From NCBI RefSeq assembly GCF_016916835.1, contig NZ_JAFFIX010000027.1:56168-120167 (forward strand): 64,000 nt of DNA, in the 5' to 3' direction. The stretch comes from Actinacidiphila bryophytorum (lineage in GTDB: Bacteria > Actinomycetota > Actinomycetes > Streptomycetales > Streptomycetaceae). The notes under the pieces are model-generated. The model saw only the letters and a program-made list of their open reading frames with translations, was not told the origin of the DNA and did not search any database. Shown piece after piece: positions 49,318-57,100 of the stretch (position 1 is its first letter; the number at the start of each line of letters is the position of its first letter). A program made the position numbers and the translations under genes.

Positions 49318-49334
49318 ATGAAAGGTATTTTCAT
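49318..49334. promoter_or_regulatory. Operator candidate for the RpiR regulator
   Basis: ATGAAA-N5-TTTCAT (49318-49323 and 49329-49334) lies 3 bases before the rpiR GTG on its upstream side. Its TGAAA/TTTCA arms fit the type of site bound by RpiR/MurR proteins. Two TTTCAG direct repeats (48320-48325, 48333-48338) occur in the murQ-rpiR gap. Confidence 0.5.
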
Positions 49335-49385
49335 GCCGCGGGGGGCGTCAAGGGCGTTTCCCGCTGGCGCGGGACAATGGACGGC

Positions 49386-49730
49386 ATGGAAGCCCCCGCA
49401 GAGGCGGTGCTGCACGCCGCCCGGGCACTCGTGCTCGCCGACCTCACCGCCCGCGACGTCGCAGGCCCCGCCGTCGTCTCCCTCGTCGAGGACGCCGTCG
49501 CCCAGCGGCGCTGGTGGCTCGACCAGTGGCCCGACGGTGCGGCCTACGTCCCCGGGCTGGTGGCGCAGGACGTCCAGGACGCCCTGCTCTCAGCGTACGG
49601 CCGCTGGCCCCTGTGTCCGCTGTGCGAGGACCCGCACGCCCTCGACGTCGAACCCGAACTCGGCCCCGACCCGCACTGGGTCTGCTCGGCGCGGGCGGAA
49701 GTCGTCGCCCCCGTGGGCGCCCTCCGGTGA
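49386..49730 (+). CDS. Conserved hypothetical protein with CxxC
   Basis: 114 aa from ATG 49386 (an ATG at 49377 would add three residues). Helical N-terminal half, then LCPLCEDPHALDVEPELGPDPHWVC with three Cys and two His that could bind zinc. Overlaps the DUF4031 gene by GTGA, so the two are co-translated. Not a family I can name. Confidence 0.78.
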   Translation: MEAPAEAVLHAARALVLADLTARDVAGPAVVSLVEDAVAQRRWWLDQWPDGAAYVPGLVAQDVQDALLSAYGRWPLCPLCEDPHALDVEPELGPDPHWVCSARAEVVAPVGALR

Positions 49731-50002
49731 GCATCTACGTCGACCCGCCGACGTGGCCGGGCCACGGGCGCCTGTGGTCCCACCTCGTCAGCGACACGTC
49801 CTACGCGGAGCTGCACGAATTCGCTGCCCGCTTGGGGGCTCCGCGCCGCGCTTTCGAGCGCGACCACTACGACATCCCGTCGGAGTCCTACTCCGCCGCC
49901 CTCGCCCTGGGCGCGATCCCCGCGTCCCCCCGCACCCTGGTCCACCACCTCCACACCGCGGGCCTCCGCCGCCGCAAACCCCCTCCGGGGGAGGGTGCCT
50001 AG
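49727..50002 (+). CDS. DUF4031 protein
   Basis: 91 aa from GTG 49727. Begins SIYVDPPTWPGHGRLWSHLVSDTSYAELHEFA and contains RRAFERDHYDIP, the DUF4031 pattern of conserved Asp, Trp, His and Tyr residues. Found widely in actinobacteria without known function. The last residues (PPPGEGA) run into the start of the repeat cluster. Confidence 0.85.
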   Translation: MSIYVDPPTWPGHGRLWSHLVSDTSYAELHEFAARLGAPRRAFERDHYDIPSESYSAALALGAIPASPRTLVHHLHTAGLRRRKPPPGEGA

Positions 50003-50019
50003 AAGGGTGCCCCTCTGCG

Positions 50020-50272
50020 CAGAGGGTGAGCGTTTTTGGGGGCGCGGGGCCGTGGGGCGCCCTTGCGCAGGGCGGCGAGCGTTTTCAGGGGCGCGGGGGT
50101 CGTCTCCGTCCGAAGGGGGCTGTTCGGTTCGTGCCGGACCACCGGCGGGTGGTGGGGGCACCTCCCAGGCGAAGCTCTGGGGGATGGTCGCGCAGTTCCC
50201 CGCGCCCCTTGTGGCTTGCCCTCTGGGCGGAGGGTGAGCGTTTTCAGGGGCGCGGGGAACTGCGCGACCAAT
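50020..50272. repeat. Intergenic repeat cluster 8
   Basis: Lies between converging genes. Degenerate copies at ~50036-50060 and 50088-50100 (the latter jumps from GGGGCGCGGG straight into GTCGTCTCCGTCCG, an internal deletion relative to cluster 5), a good copy 50184-50210 preceded by CCCAGGCGAAGCTCTGGGGG, and an inverted copy 50246-50271. Confidence 0.72.
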
Positions 50273-50331
50273 CACCCATGCACCGAAAGGTGCAGGCCCA
50301 CCGCAAGGGGCAATCACCCTGAAAGGGCGGG

Positions 50332-50757
50332 TCAGGCCCGGAGGGCGGTGGTGGCGGCGCGGAGGAGGGGGAGGAGGGCGGCGCGGTCGGCGGCGGGCCA
50401 GGAGGCGAAGCGGGCGGCGACCGCGGTGTCGACGGCGTCCTGGAAGTCGCCGGTCAGCTCCTCGCCGTCGGCGGTGAGGTGGACCCGGGTGACGCGGCGG
50501 TCGTGCGGGTCGGCCTCGCGGGTGAGCAGGCCGCGCCGCTGGAGGCGGTCGACCAGGCCTGTGACGTTGGTCTTGTCGCAGTGCAGCAGGGTCGCGGCCT
50601 CGCCGAAGGAGGGCTGCCGGTGCTGGGCGAAGCACAGCAGTTGGGCCTGCTGCGGGGTGATGCCCATGCGGCGGCTCACCGCGCTGAAGAGGGCGTCGAC
50701 CTCCCGGAAGAGGTCGATCAGCGCCCCGGTGAGGTCATCGCCCGTTGTGTCCGCCAT
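50332..50757 (-). CDS. MarR-family transcriptional regulator 1
   Basis: 141 aa. Winged helix: FGEAATLLHCDKTNVTGLVDRLQRRGLLTREADPHDRRVTRVHLT (~res 52-95), with the wing DPHDRR. Divergent from an SDR gene, with a perfect 8-bp-arm palindrome between them, so it very likely represses that SDR and itself in response to a small ligand. Confidence 0.93.
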   Translation of the reverse strand: MADTTGDDLTGALIDLFREVDALFSAVSRRMGITPQQAQLLCFAQHRQPSFGEAATLLHCDKTNVTGLVDRLQRRGLLTREADPHDRRVTRVHLTADGEELTGDFQDAVDTAVAARFASWPAADRAALLPLLRAATTALRA

Positions 50758-50798
50758 GTCGACAGCCTACAACCTGGACAGTTGACACTCTCGACTAA

Positions 50799-50819
50799 AT
50801 GGTCGAGCCTGTCGACCAT
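50799..50819. promoter_or_regulatory. MarR operator candidate ATGGTCGA-N5-TCGACCAT
   Basis: Perfect 21-base palindrome midway between the divergent MarR (start 50757) and SDR (start 50847) genes. Outer TGACACT (50783-50789) and AGTGTCA (50824-50830) form a second nested inverted pair. Confidence 0.65.
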
Positions 50820-50846
50820 CTACAGTGTCATTCATGGGGAGGGACC

Positions 50847-51578
50847 ATGCACATCGAAGAGCGGGTCGCGGTCGTGACCGGGGGTTCGCGCGGCATCGGC
50901 CTGGCCGTCAGCGAGCGGCTTGCCGCGTCAGGGCTGCGTGTCGTCATCGGGTCGCGCGGCGAGGAGGCGGCCGAGCGGGCGGTGGCCCGTATCAAGGAGG
51001 CGGGCGGCCATGCGGCCGCGGTCCGCGCCGACGTGACCGAACCGGCGTCCGTACGCGCGCTGTTCGACGCGGCCGAGGACGCGTACGGCCGCGTGGACGT
51101 CTGGGTGAACAACGCGGGTACGGCCACGGTGGGGCCGCTTGAGCACACCACCGACGAGGACTTCGAACGGCACTTCGCCGCGAACGTCCGCGGCACCTTC
51201 GCCGCGCTGCGCGAGGCCGCCCGGCGCATCCGCGACCACGGGCGGGTGGTGCTGATCTCCTCCGCCCTGACCGTCTCGCCCATGCCTGGCGCCGCGCTGC
51301 TCGCCGCGAGCAAGGCGGCCGGCGACCAGCTCGCCCGGACGCTGGCGTGGGAGCTGGGTCCCCGGTCGGTCACGGTCAACAGCGTGCTGCCCGGCCTGAC
51401 CCGCACCGGTGTGCTCGACACCGTGCCCGCGCACGTCGTCGCGCGCGACGAGGCCCGCACGCCGCTCGGCCGCCTCGGTGAGCCGGAGGACATCGCCGAG
51501 ATCGTCGGCTTCCTGGCCTCCGACGCCGGGCGCTGGGTCACCGGCCAGACCCTGCACGCGGCCGGGGGCATGATCTGA
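50847..51578 (+). CDS. Short-chain dehydrogenase/reductase lacking the catalytic Tyr
   Basis: 243 aa from ATG 50847 with GGGGAGGGA upstream. NAD(P)-binding VTGGSRGIGLAVSERLA, NNAG motif (VWVNNAGTATVG), Ser in VLISSALTVS. The YxxxK active site should sit about 14 residues after the Ser, but reads LAASK, so Tyr is replaced by Leu while Lys is kept. Ends DAGRWVTGQTLHAAGGMI as in FabG-like SDRs. Either inactive as a dehydrogenase, using different chemistry, or acting as a binding protein. Controlled by the divergent MarR gene. Confidence 0.9.
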   Translation: MHIEERVAVVTGGSRGIGLAVSERLAASGLRVVIGSRGEEAAERAVARIKEAGGHAAAVRADVTEPASVRALFDAAEDAYGRVDVWVNNAGTATVGPLEHTTDEDFERHFAANVRGTFAALREAARRIRDHGRVVLISSALTVSPMPGAALLAASKAAGDQLARTLAWELGPRSVTVNSVLPGLTRTGVLDTVPAHVVARDEARTPLGRLGEPEDIAEIVGFLASDAGRWVTGQTLHAAGGMI

Positions 51579-51595
51579 CCCGCCCGCTCAAGGGC

Positions 51596-52018
51596 TCAGT
51601 GGGAGGCGAGGCGTTCCATCAAGGCGGCGCTGCGCGCCAGCAGGTGGCGCTCCTCGGGGGTCAGCTCCGTCTCGATGGCCTGCGCCAGCCAGCCGGCGCG
51701 GCGGCTGCGCTCGGCCTCCAGGGCGGCGCGGCCGGCGGGGGAGAGTTCGACGAGGGACTTGCGGCCGTCGGTGGGGTGGGCGCGGCGGGCGACGAGGCCC
51801 TGGTCCATGAGGAGCCCGACCGCCCGTGCCATGGACTGCGGCCGGACCCGCTGGTCGGCGGCGAGATCGCTGGTGGTCATGGCCCCGTCGCGGTCGAGCG
51901 TGCCGAGGACGGCGACCTGCCCGAGCGGGATGCGGTCCTCGTGCTTCACGCGCCGGGTGAGCTTCCCCATCGCGGTACGCAGTTCTGCGGCGACGGTGGC
52001 GGGTTCCGGGATGGGCAT
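51596..52018 (-). CDS. MarR-family transcriptional regulator 2
   Basis: 140 aa. Winged helix MTTSDLAADQRVRPQSMARAVGLLMDQGLVARRAHPTDGRKSLVEL (~res 47-92). Divergent from the enolase gene; the intergenic region is full of TACAGC/GCTGTA half-sites that likely form its operator. It is a different subfamily from MarR 1, sharing only the fold. Confidence 0.92.
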   Translation of the reverse strand: MPIPEPATVAAELRTAMGKLTRRVKHEDRIPLGQVAVLGTLDRDGAMTTSDLAADQRVRPQSMARAVGLLMDQGLVARRAHPTDGRKSLVELSPAGRAALEAERSRRAGWLAQAIETELTPEERHLLARSAALMERLASH

Positions 52019-52076
52019 ACGGCACTTTAGCTCCCGCCCTGACCTGCATGGACCTGCGCGGGACCTGCACGGCGAT

Positions 52077-52123
52077 CTCTACAGCACAGCTGTACAGCCA
52101 TACTGAACAGCATTGCTGTAGAG
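52077..52123. promoter_or_regulatory. Nested palindromes between MarR 2 and enolase
   Basis: CTCTACAGCA (52077-52086) and TGCTGTAGAG (52114-52123) are perfect outer arms; inside lie GCTGTACAGC (52088-52097, a 10-bp palindrome) and CATACT, a possible -10. Three GACCTGC repeats at ~10-base spacing (52041-52069) lie between this and the MarR start. Confidence 0.55.
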
Positions 52124-52195
52124 TTCGGCATGTCGCGGTACGCGCCGACGCCGTCGCAGCAGGGCCGCGGCATCCCCCCGAGGGAAGGAACCCCC

Positions 52196-53512
52196 ATGGC
52201 GTTCACCGCATACGAGCCCACCACCATCCGCTCGGTCACCGCCCGAACGGTCCTCGACAGCCGCGGAAACCCCACCGTCGAGGCGGACGTCCGCCTCGCC
52301 GACGGCTCCCACGGCCGGGCGGCCGTCCCGTCCGGCGCCTCCACCGGCGCCCGCGAGGCCGTGGAACTGCGCGACGGCGACCCCGCGCGCTGGCACGGCA
52401 AGGGCGTGGACCGGGCGGTCGCCCACGTCACCGGTGAGATCGCCGCCGCGGCCGTGGGCCGCGACGCCGACGACCAGGCAGGCCTGGACGCCGCCCTCGT
52501 CGCGCTCGACGGCACCGCCGACAAGTCCCGGCTGGGTGCCAACGCCCTGCTCGGCGTCTCCCTGGCCGCGGCCAAGGCCGCCGCGGCCAGCCACCGCCAG
52601 CCGCTCTACCGCCACATCGGCGGCGCCGACGCCCGCCTGCTCCCGCTGCCGATGATGAACATCGTCAACGGCGGCGCCCACGCCGACAACCCGCTGGACT
52701 TCCAGGAGTTCATGATCGCCCCGGTGGGCGCGGCGACCTTCGCCGAGGCCGTCCGCATGGGCTCCGAGGTCTTCCACACCCTGCGCCGCGACCTGCTGGC
52801 CGCCGGGCACTCCACGGGCGTCGGCGACGAGGGCGGCTTCGCCCCCGCCCTGCGCACGGCGGAAGAAGCGCTGGACTTCGTCACCGCGGCCGTCGAGCGC
52901 ACGGGTTACCGCCCGGGCGCCGACATCGGCCTCGTCATGGACCCGGCGTCGTCCGAGTTCTTCCACGACGGCGTGTACGTGTACGCGGGCGAGGGCGTAC
53001 GGCGCACCCCCACCGAACACGCCGACTACCTGGCCCACTTGATCGACGCCTACCCCGTCGTGTCCGTCGAGGACCCGATGGCCGAGGACGACCTCGACGG
53101 CTGGCGCGACCTCACCGCCCGCGTGGGCGACCGCTGCCAGCTCACCGGCGACGACGTCTTCTGCACGAACGAGCAGCTGCTGCGGGAGGGCATCCGCACC
53201 GGCGTCGGCAACTCGGTCCTGGTCAAGGTCAACCAGATCGGCACGCTGACGGAGGCGTTGGCCGCGGTGGCGACCGCGCACCGCGCGGGCTGGACCGTCG
53301 TGATGTCGCACCGCTCCGGCGAGACGGAGGACACGACCATCGCCGACCTCGCGGTGGCGACGGGTTGCGGCCAGATCAAGACGGGTTCGCTGTCCCGCTC
53401 GGACCGCACGGCGAAGTACAACCAACTCATCCGCATCGAGGAGGAGTTGGGCTCCTCGGCGCGTTACGCGGGCGGCGCGCTGATCCGCCGCGGTGACCTC
53501 ACACGCGCGTGA
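52196..53512 (+). CDS. eno: Enolase (probably a second copy)
   Basis: 438 aa from ATG 52196 with GGGAAGGAA upstream; the ATG at 52130 adds an unsupported leader. Interconverts 2-phosphoglycerate and phosphoenolpyruvate. Signature regions: ARTVLDSRGNPTVEADV, VPSGASTGAREAVELRDGD, the metal Asp/Glu in SVEDPMAEDD and TGDDVF, VKVNQIGTLTEAL and SHRSGETEDTTIADLAV. Location beside a MarR gene, away from glycolytic neighbours, suggests a conditionally expressed paralogue (inference). Its 3' end overlaps the convergent DUF397 gene by 14 bases. Confidence 0.95.
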   Translation: MAFTAYEPTTIRSVTARTVLDSRGNPTVEADVRLADGSHGRAAVPSGASTGAREAVELRDGDPARWHGKGVDRAVAHVTGEIAAAAVGRDADDQAGLDAALVALDGTADKSRLGANALLGVSLAAAKAAAASHRQPLYRHIGGADARLLPLPMMNIVNGGAHADNPLDFQEFMIAPVGAATFAEAVRMGSEVFHTLRRDLLAAGHSTGVGDEGGFAPALRTAEEALDFVTAAVERTGYRPGADIGLVMDPASSEFFHDGVYVYAGEGVRRTPTEHADYLAHLIDAYPVVSVEDPMAEDDLDGWRDLTARVGDRCQLTGDDVFCTNEQLLREGIRTGVGNSVLVKVNQIGTLTEALAAVATAHRAGWTVVMSHRSGETEDTTIADLAVATGCGQIKTGSLSRSDRTAKYNQLIRIEEELGSSARYAGGALIRRGDLTRA

Positions 53513-53783
53513 ACTCGCCCCGGGCGGCGGCCCCCACGAACGCGGTCCACGCCGCCGGCGTGAAGGCCAGGACGGGACCCTGCGGGTCCTTGCTGTCCCG
53601 GACGGGTACGACGCCGGCGCCGTCGTCGGCGACCTGTACGCAGTTGCCGCCGGTGCCGTCGCTGTACGTGCTCTTACGCCAACGAGCGTGCGTGAGGCTG
53701 TCGCTGGCCTCGATGCAGTTGTCGCTGTCGCCACTGCTGTACGTGCTTTTACGCCACGTCACCGCCGCTGCGTTGAGATGCAT
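53499..53783 (-). CDS. DUF397 protein with internal duplication
   Basis: 94 aa. DUF397 proteins usually pair with Scr1-type XRE regulators in Streptomyces and antagonise them. Two successive WRKSTYS blocks (WRKSTYSSGDSDNCIEAS at ~res 10 and WRKSTYSDGTGGNCVQVA at ~res 35) show a tandem duplication of the first half, also visible in the DNA. The C-terminal half (VRDSKDPQGPVLAFTPAAWTAFV) is normal. Overlaps the XRE gene upstream by 35 bases, so the two are co-translated. Confidence 0.92.
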   Translation of the reverse strand: MHLNAAAVTWRKSTYSSGDSDNCIEASDSLTHARWRKSTYSDGTGGNCVQVADDGAGVVPVRDSKDPQGPVLAFTPAAWTAFVGAAARGEFTRV

Positions 53784-54627
53784 GCTCGTACTCCTCGGCT
53801 ACTGCTTCCATGAGCGTCAGGGAAGCCTCCGGCGGGAGGGCCGCCGCTCCGAGAAGATCGTATGTGAAGCTGCACCGCTTGACGGTCGCGGGATCGTCGA
53901 CCAGCGACCCGCTTTCCTGCGCGGGCGCGTAGACGACGGGGTTGTCAGCCTCGAACGTCATCAGCTTCAGTGCCCCGCCCAAGCCCGCGTGCGTTCCGAC
54001 GCTGTACGGCACGATCTGCACGATGATGCGGCTGCTGCGGATCATGTCGCAGATGTGCCGCAGCTGCGCTGTCATCACCGCCGGGCCGCCGCAGGGGCGC
54101 CGGATCACGGCCTCGTCCAGCACAGCCCAATACACCGGCAGATTCGGGTTCTTGAAGATCTCGGCCCGTGCCAGGCGGGCAGCCTGGCGTTTGCTCACCA
54201 CCTCGGCGGAGACCACGGGGTCGTAGCCCCTGATGACCGCCAGCGTGTACGCCGGAATCTGGAGCAGCCCGGGGACGAGGGACGGCTCCCACTCGTGGAT
54301 CGTGAGCGCCACCGTCTCCAACTCGGGGATATCCGCGAAGTGTTCGCGGAAAGGGGTGGCGCGCGCCGCCACCATGTACCGAGTGAAGAAACCGCCCGCG
54401 TCCAGGATGCGGTCAAGCTCCTTGGCCATGTCCGGGTGGATGCGGCGCTCGCCGCTTTCGAGGCGGGCGATGTGCGACGTGCCCACGAACAGCAGCTCAC
54501 CCAGTGCCGATTGGGTGAGCCCGGCGCGGATGCGCTGGAAACGCAGCTCCGCGCCGTACATGGCGCGGGGCGACTGCGCCGGGTTGAGGGTCTTGGCGGT
54601 GGTGGGGGCGTGTTTGCGGTCGGCCAT
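53749..54627 (-). CDS. Scr1-family XRE transcriptional regulator (DUF5753)
   Basis: 292 aa. Helix-turn-helix (FQRIRAGLTQSALGELLFVGTSHIARLESGER, ~res 30-62) followed by the DUF5753 sensor domain (EWEPSLVPGLLQIPAYTLAVIRG, PVYWAVLDEAVIRRPCGG, VQIVPYSVGTHAGLGGALKLM). Together with the overlapping DUF397 gene this is a WhiJ/BldB-like regulator module, frequently tied to development or antibiotic control; targets unknown. Confidence 0.94.
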   Translation of the reverse strand: MADRKHAPTTAKTLNPAQSPRAMYGAELRFQRIRAGLTQSALGELLFVGTSHIARLESGERRIHPDMAKELDRILDAGGFFTRYMVAARATPFREHFADIPELETVALTIHEWEPSLVPGLLQIPAYTLAVIRGYDPVVSAEVVSKRQAARLARAEIFKNPNLPVYWAVLDEAVIRRPCGGPAVMTAQLRHICDMIRSSRIIVQIVPYSVGTHAGLGGALKLMTFEADNPVVYAPAQESGSLVDDPATVKRCSFTYDLLGAAALPPEASLTLMEAVAEEYEHASQRSGGDVA

Positions 54628-54718
54628 GTCGTGACTCCCGTGCGGTTATGAGGCGTGCGGGACCAGCACCATGACCGACAGTAGCGCGTAGTACGCAGTG
54701 CGCGGGAGGAAACGGGGA

Positions 54719-55393
54719 TTATGCCTCCAGCAGTTCCAGCTCCGTCGTGAGGTTGCGGCGGGCCGTGCGCTCCCAGTGCTCCTGGCCGTAAGGGGTGCGG
54801 AAGAGGTGGGGGAGGGCGAGGAGGCGGCGCAGGATGTCGGCGCGGCCCGTGCGGAAGTCGGCGTCGGGGACGAAGGCGTATTCGGCGCGGACGGCGGCGG
54901 CGTAGGCGGCGTAGGAGGCGGGGTCGCCCGCGAGGACGGCGAGGTCGGCGTCGCAGAGGACCTCGCCGTCGGCGTCGCCGGGGGCGGGGTCGTGGGTGAT
55001 GGTGAGGCGGACCAGGCGGGTGACGTCGGCCGTGCGGTCGGCGTCGACGCCCGCCTCGGCCAGGGCGCGGCGGGCGAGGTCGGCGCTGCGCTCCTCGTTC
55101 TCGCTGCGGTCGGGACGGTAGACGGCGTCGTGGAACCAGGCGGCGAGCGCGACGGTGTCGGGGTCGTGGGCGTACGCCGTCAGCTCGGTGGTGCGGGCCA
55201 GGACGTCGGAGAGGTGGTCGAGCGTGTGGTAGCGGCGCTGTGGCTCGCCCCAGCGTTCCAGCAGGTCGCGGCCGTAAGGGGCGGGGTCGGGTGCGTCGTC
55301 CGGGCCTGCGCTCTGGCAGCGGCGCAGCAGCTCGTTCCACTGGGCGAGGAGCGCGTCGTAGCGGGGGTGGGCGGCGGCCCTGGTGGTCGGCAT
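54719..55393 (-). CDS. HD-domain metal-dependent phosphohydrolase-like protein
   Basis: 224 aa from ATG 55393 (ATG at 55402 is equally possible). Conserved His and Asp residues: RRYHTLDHLSDVL (first His), ALAAWFHDAVYRPDRSENEERSA (HD pair, ~res 80) and LTITHDPAPGDADGEVLCDADLAVLAG. It fits the small HD proteins annotated as predicted metal-dependent hydrolases, perhaps nucleotidases. Substrate unknown. Confidence 0.85.
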   Translation of the reverse strand: MPTTRAAAHPRYDALLAQWNELLRRCQSAGPDDAPDPAPYGRDLLERWGEPQRRYHTLDHLSDVLARTTELTAYAHDPDTVALAAWFHDAVYRPDRSENEERSADLARRALAEAGVDADRTADVTRLVRLTITHDPAPGDADGEVLCDADLAVLAGDPASYAAYAAAVRAEYAFVPDADFRTGRADILRRLLALPHLFRTPYGQEHWERTARRNLTTELELLEA

Positions 55394-55466
55394 GCGGGCC
55401 ATTGTGACCCAACGCCTGCGCATGCTTGCCCCCGGGGCGCGCGGGCCGTGCGCCAGTCGGGTGCCG

Positions 55467-56258
55467 TCACGGCAGCAACATGCGCTCCAGGCGGCGCAGG
55501 GCCAGGGCCAGCGAGGCGCAGCCGAGGAGCAGGAGGTAAAGGGCCGCCCAGCCGACACCGGCGTCCACGACGCCCAGCGACGGCTGACGTATCAGCTCGA
55601 TGCTCTGGTAGAGCGGCAGGCACTCGACGCCGATCTGCACCGGCCGCGGGTACACGCCCAGCGGGTAGAAGGTCGTCGCGAACAGGAACATCGGCAGCAT
55701 CACCAGCTGCACCAGCTGGAAGTCCTGCCAGCTGCGGATGTACGTCACGACCGCCAGGCCCGCCGCCGCGAAGGCGAAGGCGACCAGCAGCGCGCCCGGC
55801 AGGATCAGCAGCGCCCACAGCGAGTGCACCAGGCCGAAGGCCGCCACCGCCGCGCCGAAGACCACCGTCACGGCGGTTCCGCGCAGCAGCGCCCACGCGA
55901 CCTCGCCGAGGGCGACGTCGCGGACGGTCAGCGGGGTCGCGAGGATCGAGTCGTACGTGCGCAGCATCCGCAGCTTGCCGTAGATGTTGAACGTCGTCTC
56001 GTTCATGGCCCCGTTCATCGCCGCCGTGGCCAGCAGCGCGGGCGCGACGAAGTCGACGTAGCCGACGGACGGGTCGCCCAGGCCCGGCACATGGCCGACG
56101 AGCGCGCCGATGCCCAGGCCCATGGACACCAGGTACAGCACCGGCTCGAAGACCTCTGCCAGCAGCAGGTACCAGGTGTGGCGGTAGATGACGAGGTTGC
56201 GCTCGACCAGGGCGGCGGGGCCTGCCACGGCCGGGGATCTCCACAACGCGACCGGCAC
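55467..56258 (-). CDS. ABC-2 type exporter permease B
   Basis: 263 aa, GTG start. Six hydrophobic helices; NLVIYRHTWYLLLAEVFEPVLYLVSMGLGIG and DFVAPALLATAAMNGAMNETTFNIYGKL are typical of the NodJ/DrrB group, with LPMFLFATTFYPLGVYP near the end. Last gene of a three-gene operon (ATPase, permease A, permease B). Confidence 0.9.
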   Translation of the reverse strand: MPVALWRSPAVAGPAALVERNLVIYRHTWYLLLAEVFEPVLYLVSMGLGIGALVGHVPGLGDPSVGYVDFVAPALLATAAMNGAMNETTFNIYGKLRMLRTYDSILATPLTVRDVALGEVAWALLRGTAVTVVFGAAVAAFGLVHSLWALLILPGALLVAFAFAAAGLAVVTYIRSWQDFQLVQLVMLPMFLFATTFYPLGVYPRPVQIGVECLPLYQSIELIRQPSLGVVDAGVGWAALYLLLLGCASLALALRRLERMLLP

Positions 56259-56268
56259 GGTGGTCCTC

Positions 56269-57099
56269 TCAGCTGTTGAGTCGGCGGGTGTACGAGCGGC
56301 TCGCCGCCCACACCCCGGCGGCGGTCAGGGCGAGCAGGTAGCAGGCGTGTACGGCGGCGGCGCCCGCGTCCCCGCCGCCGAGCGCGGCCGACCGGGTCAG
56401 GGCCACACCCTGGTACAGCGGGGTGCAGGCGGCCACCGCCCGCAGCCAGTGGGGGAGTTGGCCCACGGGGAAGAAGGTTCCGGAGAGCATGTAGAGCGGC
56501 ATCACGACGAAGCGGTAGAGCCCGTTGAGGCGGCTCTGCCGGTCCACCCGCACCGCCCATGCCATCAGCGGGGCCGCGAAGGCCATGCCGGTGAGCAGTA
56601 CGGGACCCGCGGCCAGCAGCGCGCGGGCCGGGCGAACCACGCCGAAGGCGACCACCACCGCCAGGAAGAGCAGGCCGCTGAGCAGCACCCGGAAGGCCAC
56701 GAAGAGCAGGTGCCCGGCCAGGATGTCGCCCGGGCGCATCGAAGTCGCCGCCGCTGCCGGGTAGTTGCCGCGGCTGCGGGACGACTGGAAGACGGGGAAG
56801 GCCCCTTCGACGAAGCCGTTCTGCATCGCGGACGCGGCCAGCAGGCCGGGCGCCAGGAAGTCCAGGTAGGGCGTACCGGCCAGGTGGCCGCTGTGGTTGG
56901 CGTCCACCAGCTTGCCCAGGCCCGCGCCCAACGCGGCCAGGAAGAGCAGCGGGTTCGCCACGCTGATCACCACCGTGCCGCGCCAGATGCGGCGGTAGCG
57001 CCGCATCCAGTAGCCGAACTCGCGCAGCGCGGGGAGCCGGGCGGTCAGCACGTCGGTCGCCGTCAGCGCCGTCGTCGCCGACGTCGTCATCTGTGGCAT
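56269..57099 (-). CDS. ABC-2 type exporter permease A
   Basis: 276 aa from ATG 57099 (or 57090), one base after the ATPase stop. Same ABC-2 architecture as permease B (GTVVISVANPLLFLAALGAGLG, DFLAPGLLAASAMQNGFVEGAFPVFQ, VVMPLYMLSGTFFPVGQLPHW), so the two arose by duplication and likely form a heterodimer. Confidence 0.9.
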   Translation of the reverse strand: MPQMTTSATTALTATDVLTARLPALREFGYWMRRYRRIWRGTVVISVANPLLFLAALGAGLGKLVDANHSGHLAGTPYLDFLAPGLLAASAMQNGFVEGAFPVFQSSRSRGNYPAAAATSMRPGDILAGHLLFVAFRVLLSGLLFLAVVVAFGVVRPARALLAAGPVLLTGMAFAAPLMAWAVRVDRQSRLNGLYRFVVMPLYMLSGTFFPVGQLPHWLRAVAACTPLYQGVALTRSAALGGGDAGAAAVHACYLLALTAAGVWAASRSYTRRLNS

Positions 57100-57100
57100 C

